Positions 59,801 through 64,000 of a stretch of 64,000 nucleotides of DNA are shown in pieces. This DNA is from Yponomeuta sedellus (Eukaryota; Arthropoda; Insecta; Lepidoptera; Yponomeutidae). Each line of letters starts with the position of its first letter. The first letter of the stretch is position 1. The translations under genes and the position numbers were made by a program. Where the stretch lies: assembly GCA_934045075.1 (NCBI GenBank), contig OW203722.1, positions 17,391,486-17,455,485 on the forward strand, read 5' to 3'. The notes under the pieces were generated by a model. It was not told the DNA's origin, made no database searches, and saw nothing but the letters and a program-made list of their open reading frames with translations.

Positions 59801-60580
59801 GTCGATTGATGGATAGCTGATAAGATAAGTAATGTGCATTTAATTTAGGTTCTATAAAGTAGAGCTTTCCAACTATAGCTTAAGCCTCTGCATCTACGTA
59901 ATGAGATGATTTATTAGAGCGTCCAGTGACATCTTCCCTCACAGTAGATGGGTGAATATGGCATTATTTATATTATTATGGTTTATTTTATTGCAGACGT
60001 AATATTTTCTTACAGTAATGAAATAGCATTATTTACACTACAATTTGTGTAAAATGATGTTCATTATTTTTATTTAACAATTAATTACCATCTGTCTGTC
60101 TGGATCAGTGTCCATAACATGCAAATCTCAAAATGCAACGTAACATGTAATCGTGTTTACAAACCTACCATGAACAACAATGAGCATAGAGTAGCGAGGA
60201 GATACATAATATAATCTTTAATAGAAACACTACATTATAATATTGCTAATATACCTACCCAGGCGCTACCTATCAATAATACGAGTACATTTCTTTAGAT
60301 TGAAAGACACTGCCCCGCATAACAAAAGCATAATAGCACGCCTTTTAAAGTTTTTGTACGACTGTCCCTGTTTATTGTTTTTAACTTCTCCACAGCAGGC
60401 AAAATGTCATTGCATTTGCTAATAAAGTTTATCTAGGCGCTACTCGTCTAATCGCCAATGGTTTATCCAAAGAATTGGTTAGAGACCTAGGTAAGTAAGT
60501 ATACTTACATTTAACAGAAAAACGGAGAGTAACAAAGGCCAGCGCCAAGGCGCAGCTGACGAACGCTGCTCAATTTCCAT
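56845..60580 (-). CDS. SLC16-like (monocarboxylate transporter-like) MFS transporter, 625 aa
   Basis: Five exons on the minus strand: 60580-60509, 59240-59117, 58693-58541, 58459-57284, 57197-56845. Phases are 0, 1, 1, 1 and the total is 1,878 nt. Twelve membrane segments fit by eye: six before residue about 190 (PLLLSVFLLNVTLPSLVLSY first), a cytoplasmic loop of about 228 residues rich in Ser/Asp/Glu/Pro (ATITPPPSPEEKRR), and six after it. The TM4-5 region, VFDTYDTRLGIVRGLGFIGQ, fits the SLC16 'YFxxRRxLAxGxxxxG' signature loosely; GFGAITSCWETAAQDFVG fits the TM9-10 region. The TM1 acidic motif of true MCTs is not visible, so this is a diverged member whose substrate is unknown. The start is the second ATG; the first begins an overlapping short uORF. 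Neither neighbour suggests a pathway. Confidence 0.82.
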
Positions 60581-60605
60581 CTGACGTAACACTGCACTCA
60601 CTCAT
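60570..60605 (-). promoter_or_regulatory. Upstream ORF overlapping the transporter start codon
   Basis: ATG at 60605 opens an 11-codon frame (MSECSVTSDGN) ending in TGA at 60572-60570. The main ATG at 60580 lies inside it in another frame. A ribosome using the uORF would pass the main start, so it should lower translation. Confidence 0.6.
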
Positions 60606-60689
60606 TTTGTGATAAACATTCACTAGAGACCGAAACAAACAACCTACTAGAGGCTAAACACCAACACATCACACGGAACGACGACTAGC

Positions 60690-60718
60690 TACTGCAAATA
60701 ACTTGACTGTTATATAAT
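60690..60718 (-). promoter_or_regulatory. TATA box and initiator of the transporter
   Basis: ATTATATAAC on the minus strand (60709-60718) followed 20-25 bp later by TTGCAGTAG (about 60690-60697), which resembles the arthropod initiator (TCAGT type). The implied 5' UTR is about 110 nt and includes the uORF. Confidence 0.45.
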
Positions 60719-60719
60719 G

Positions 60720-61283
60720 TTGCTCTTTTTTACATAAAAGTAGTCTAGGTATTTGAGAGAGCCTTCCGTCGACACGAAATGTATTGACAAGGCTCTACGT
60801 ATAGACCGAAGGTGTTATCGAAACTTGAAGCTACTTCTTTACCTTATCTTATCGGACAAATGGCGCAAGGACCGTGTAATAAAATCAAACATCTTTGTTT
60901 GTTAGCTTAACGTCACAAACTTTAGAAATGCGTTTAAATTAATGTGATCTGGTGTTAATCAGAAAAGTACAGTCAAAAGTACATCAAGCTTTACATACCT
61001 ACGAGCACACGAAGCATTTACGTTAGTGGCGACTTTGTAACAAAAATATAAAGCTTGACTTGCTGTCGACTGTACTTACATTATTTTATTAGGTATGTTA
61101 TTTATATAAATACATTTCCCAGAGCATTCCTCAATAATGTAGAGTTGAAATGGTCTTTCCCCTAATTACCTAATACTAAGCGTAAAAAGCGTAAATAGTA
61201 GGTATTATATACTGGAGGGGGCTAAGTGTACATCCGTTAGGGCTCAGATACAGATTTATAACCCATGATAATATTAGCGCGAA
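60720..61283. other. Intergenic with a palindromic remnant
   Basis: Near 60970-61078, CAGTCAAAAGTACATCAAGC is echoed in reverse complement by GCTTGACTTGCTGTCGACTG, a decayed inverted-repeat element. No exon that would extend the 61978-62556 gene was recognised here. Confidence 0.4.
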
Positions 61284-61810
61284 GCGCTCGTGGCCTAGTC
61301 GAACCGAGTGATTGGGCGGTCAGGGGCATTATTACGTAAGTATCCACAGAGTTGAGTGACGTTGATTTTTACTTTTTTAAGCTACTCCGGCTGTCAAATG
61401 CATACATTTTTTGACACTTAGAGGAGTCATATAAATGCGTCACTCGATAGAGTGGAGTGCTACGTAATAGGAGGGCAGGTGCAGGACCGTCTCGCGACTA
61501 CCGCTAGTGGCTTTTTCCGAGCGCGTCCGTGCTGCGCATTGCGCAAGGCACGTTAAGCCGTTTGTACAGGCTGTTATGTAATGGCAGTTTCAGTCATTAA
61601 GCCATGTCAGAGGGCTTATGGGCGGCTTGGTAACTTCTGACTGTACGGCCCGGGCCTCTGTGCTGGTGGAGGATTGTAAGACAGTGGCGGCGCCACTGTC
61701 TTACAATCCTCCACCAACCCGGGCTTGGCCCTCGTGGTGGCCTAACCTTCATGTGATGCAGGAAGAGACCCGTCCCTCAGTAGTGGGGACATACAAGGGT
61801 TGATATCAAT
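61284..61810 (+). mobile_element. 5S rRNA-derived SINE with insertion and inverted segment
   Basis: Starts CGCTCGTGGCCTAGTCGAAC, GTGATTGGGCGGTCAGGGGC, then about 140 bp of foreign sequence (61330-61470, with GAGTTGAGTGACG/CGTCACTCGATAGAGTGGAG, itself an inverted repeat) before GGCAGGTGCAGGACCGTCTC and the usual body. Within the body, 61664-61716 is a perfect hairpin where the 3' CCTCCACCA segment has an inverted duplicate. It lies between the transporter and the 61978-62556 gene. Confidence 0.7.
61664..61716. repeat. Perfect inverted repeat, 25-bp arms, inside a SINE
   Basis: TGGTGGAGGATTGTAAGACA plus GTGGC, a GGC spacer, then the exact reverse complement. Other copies of the family have one orientation only, so this copy has acquired an inverted duplication. 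Confidence 0.85.
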
Positions 61811-61977
61811 TATGGTAGCTGCTTGGGTAGTACGATGACGCTAGTCGTGCGTTTTAAATCAAAAACCGCGACTTTCATACATTAATTTTCTAAAAAATAA
61901 AATATATTCCCAAGAAACAAAGACAGCAAATGAATCTATTAACTTTTTCTGTCTTATTAGGGTAACTACTAAACTAC

Positions 61978-62556
61978 CTTATATACAAATGGTGCTCTGT
62001 AATCTTGATGTTTAGTAATAGGTTCTTGTAGTTCCTGGCACTGGTTATTGAACTACATGGCCAGCACTCCATGTCTACTACTGTGAAGAATGGATTTGTA
62101 AGTAGACATGTCTCATAGTACCATTCTGCAAAGAGTTTGTGGTGTCAAAATGGACAAGCTATACTTGGTGTTAGACAAACTGTTACAAATTGTTGGTTGT
62201 AGTGTAGGAATAAATTATTTACCAGTCAGTGAAGGGAACAAGGAGATAACTGGAATAGCCAATCTCCGTAAAGTATGCAAACCCTGATAAATATACTCCT
62301 GTAAATTACTGAGAATGATATTAAAATTGTATACTATAGAAGAAAATGCTAGTGCTAAAACTATAAATAGAAATGTAAATTTTAGCAGATAATTTTCTGG
62401 ACGAGGTGCTGTAGTTTTATTTTCCTTCTGTAGTTCATTCAAGGCTTCGAAGTACATATTTCTAAATTCAACTTCAGACATTCCGGCAAAACAGCACTGT
62501 TTCTTCAGCATTTCCACTGTGTGAGAGTATTTTTTCAAAGTCTGCCGTTTATCCAT
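61978..62556 (-). CDS. Unrecognised single-pass membrane protein, 5' exons only
   Basis: Exon 1 is 62556-62223 (111 codons plus 1 base; donor GTAAAT) and exon 2 is 62125-61978 (acceptor CTCTTTGCAG, donor GTAGTT), separated by a 97-bp intron. Residues 1-56 are hydrophilic and Lys/Glu-rich (KRQTLKKYSHTVEMLKKQCC), 57-79 form one membrane segment (YLLKFTFLFIVLALAFSSIV), and the rest (SLFPSLTEWYYETCLLTNPF, VVDMECWPCSS) would be lumenal or extracellular: a type II layout. I do not recognise the family. In the joined frame, exon 2 is open to its donor in phase 2. From 62052 a second frame is also open to the same donor in phase 0 and reads QELQEPITKHQDYRAPFVYK, which looks at least as protein-like. 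A one-base error or real frameshift is possible. No 3' exon was found, and a SINE lies just downstream, so the gene may be truncated. Confidence 0.5.
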
Positions 62557-62599
62557 GATCGTGAGCTTCTTTTTTTGTTTAGCGAATTTTCTTTTCTAT

Positions 62600-62880
62600 T
62601 TCATAGTTGTTTTTAAAGAAGATACAAAACAATCAAAAATCTCGTCACCTCCAATCAAATCAAACCTTGATCCACAGATTAAAAAGACTCCCCTTGATCA
62701 AACCATCGACAAAAAAACTGGCTGTTGGCTTTGCATGTCAGGCGACGTTGAAAGCGTTGACACCCTACCCTGTAGGGTTCCGTAGTTGGCTGTCACAATA
62801 TGCTGGTGGTTGGAATAAAATTATAATAACAATGTACGACGATTGTTATTATAATTTTATTTGACTTATATTAACTAGGA
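62600..62880. other. Repeat-derived upstream region
   Basis: CCCTGTAGGGTTCCGTAGTTGG (about 62768-62789) is the moth repeat motif also seen near 15015. A perfect hairpin follows at 62814-62861. The plus-strand frames here are not supported. Confidence 0.4.
62814..62861. repeat. Perfect inverted repeat, 20-bp arms, 8-nt loop
   Basis: AATAAAATTATAATAACAAT, loop GTACGACG, then the exact reverse complement. AT-rich arms. It lies upstream of the 61978-62556 gene. Confidence 0.8.
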
Positions 62881-63097
62881 ACTTGCTTTACACACTAACA
62901 ACTTTATCGTGAAGTAATTTTCATTACCAAGAACCTGCCTTATACAAGTTGATCGACTTGCTCGTAAAGGACATTGTCCACTTTGTATGGGTGATTTGGC
63001 CAAACGTGAACAGTCAATTGAATTAAAATTAAGTAATAGGTTTTGTAGTCTGAGTTAGTAAGAACCCTATTACAGTAATTAATTTGCATCAATATAC

Positions 63098-63226
63098 CTG
63101 CATTGTGAGTTTTTTGCTGCAAGGTGTCCTATGATTTGCTTGCTTTATTTGCCTACCGCAAAGTAAGTCCGGTACAAAATCCGTAGTTGAGCCGGAGTCG
63201 TCAATAAACGAAGAATCGAGATCCAT
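63098..63226 (-). CDS. Possible first coding exon of a minus-strand gene (43 codons)
   Basis: ATG at 63226 opens MDLDSSFIDDSGSTTDFVPD, continues through RQIKQANHRTPCSKKLTMQ, and ends at CAG|GTATAT in phase 0. The composition is protein-like and the donor acceptable, but I do not recognise the protein. It lies about 540 bp upstream of the 62556 ATG on the same strand. Direct splicing onto that exon would keep frame (AAG before CTCACGATCATG), but the candidate acceptor is purine-rich and poor. It could be an alternative first exon of that gene or belong elsewhere. Low certainty. Confidence 0.3.
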
Positions 63227-63229
63227 TTT

Positions 63230-64000
63230 TAACAAGCCAAAGTAGTAATAAAACAATATTCACGAGAAGCAAAGAAACAGCAAAATAATGAATGAATGAA
63301 TCTTTTTGTTTTTTTAGCCGGTGACAATGATAATTCAAACAATTTTTTTTTGTCTAGTGTTGCCTGAAATAAATAGTTTACCCTCAAATCCAGATTATTT
63401 CTTTAATTTTTATTTATTTTATTAGGTCTACCAACACTTTTTGTATCTTAACATGCGTAACAAGTAACTTAAGTCTAGGCTGAGTCTTGATACAAAAACC
63501 AATTAAAGGTAAACACCACATGCGTTACTTTTTATATCTTAAAATAGAGTATATATAAAAATAAAATTATAATAAAAACAAAAAGACACGTATTGTATAT
63601 GAAGCTTAGGGATCTCCAATCAAGTGATCGCAAAATACATTCTTTTTTAATTTTCAAATGTTGTCATTAAACAAATCAAAACTACCGCTGTAGTGATTTG
63701 CCAATTTGCAGAGTCTAGGAACAGCAGAGTTAGCTCCGAGAACCGAACGACGCAAGGGAGGGCATAAAGGTGTTATGGGATTTCGGGGATTGTTTCGGGG
63801 TACCCTAAGGTTGAATTTTTCAAGTTAAAGAGGGCAGTCGATTTTATTGTTTAAGATGTTATGCAGGAATTTCAAATCAAGAAAATCTAACCTTTTAGAC
63901 ATAGGCGATATGCCAAAATGTTCTAACCTTTGATGATATGCCCCCAATTTTTTACCTAATCCAACAGAGTAGACTAAGTGCCACATAAACCTCTTTTGTA
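63230..64000. other. Gene-free stretch to the window end
   Basis: AT-rich, no gene or repeat assigned. If 63098-63226 is a first exon, its promoter would lie at the start of this stretch. Confidence 0.35.

Noticed and set aside
62940..63122. Exon-like frames on both strands (minus VHVWPNHPYKVDN; plus GHCPLCMGDLAKRE)
   Set aside because: Each looks partly protein-like, but neither could be joined in phase to a neighbouring exon with good splice sites.

Overview
This window is an arthropod nuclear segment, most likely from a butterfly or moth. It is AT-rich, its protein-coding genes are split by small GT-AG introns, and much of the intergenic DNA is short interspersed repeats of the kinds common in Lepidoptera: 5S-rRNA-headed SINEs, tRNA-headed SINEs, Helitron-like pieces ending in CAGCTAGT, GATA/TATC-tailed retroelement ends and palindromic MITEs. 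No prokaryotic, plastid or viral genes were seen.

Layout. 1-17 kb holds no convincing conserved gene. It contains repeats, an approximately 890 bp compound tetranucleotide array (5.4-6.3 kb), LINE remnants (8.6-9.1 and 12.8-13.2 kb) and a 2.3 kb inverted-repeat element carrying a 47-bp minisatellite (10.1-12.5 kb). 17.07-17.65 kb is an orphan, possibly secreted, single-exon ORF. 18.1-21.2 kb has two minus-strand genes for small secreted chitin-binding (CBM14/peritrophin-A) proteins, and 27.3-30.9 kb a plus-strand third one with a GPI-like tail. 32.6-46.65 kb is a complete 14-exon gene for the mitochondrial ribosomal protein mS39 (PTCD3), including one GC-AG intron and decayed copies of exons 12 and 13 in the following introns. 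48.1-49.2 kb (plus) and 50.0-56.1 kb (minus) are two convergent CBM14-type genes; the second encodes a 2,009-residue mucin-like protein almost entirely in one 6 kb exon. 56.8-60.6 kb (minus) is a five-exon SLC16-like (monocarboxylate transporter-like) MFS gene. 61.98-62.56 kb (minus) is an unrecognised single-pass membrane protein, seen only as its first two exons, and 63.1-63.2 kb may be another first exon.

The common theme is a dispersed cluster of five CBM14-type secreted or surface proteins around the housekeeping mS39 gene. All five share one architecture: a very short first exon (11-16 codons) ending in GTAAGT and a phase-0 intron that cuts the signal peptide, so they look like products of local duplication. 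By family they should act outside epithelial cells, binding chitin in peritrophic matrix or cuticle. The two convergent members also share a non-canonical N-terminal six-cysteine module, and each has a degenerate CBM14 domain lacking exactly the two cysteines of one canonical disulfide.

All gene models were built by eye from reading frames, splice consensus and phase matching. Family names come from motif recognition, not database searches.
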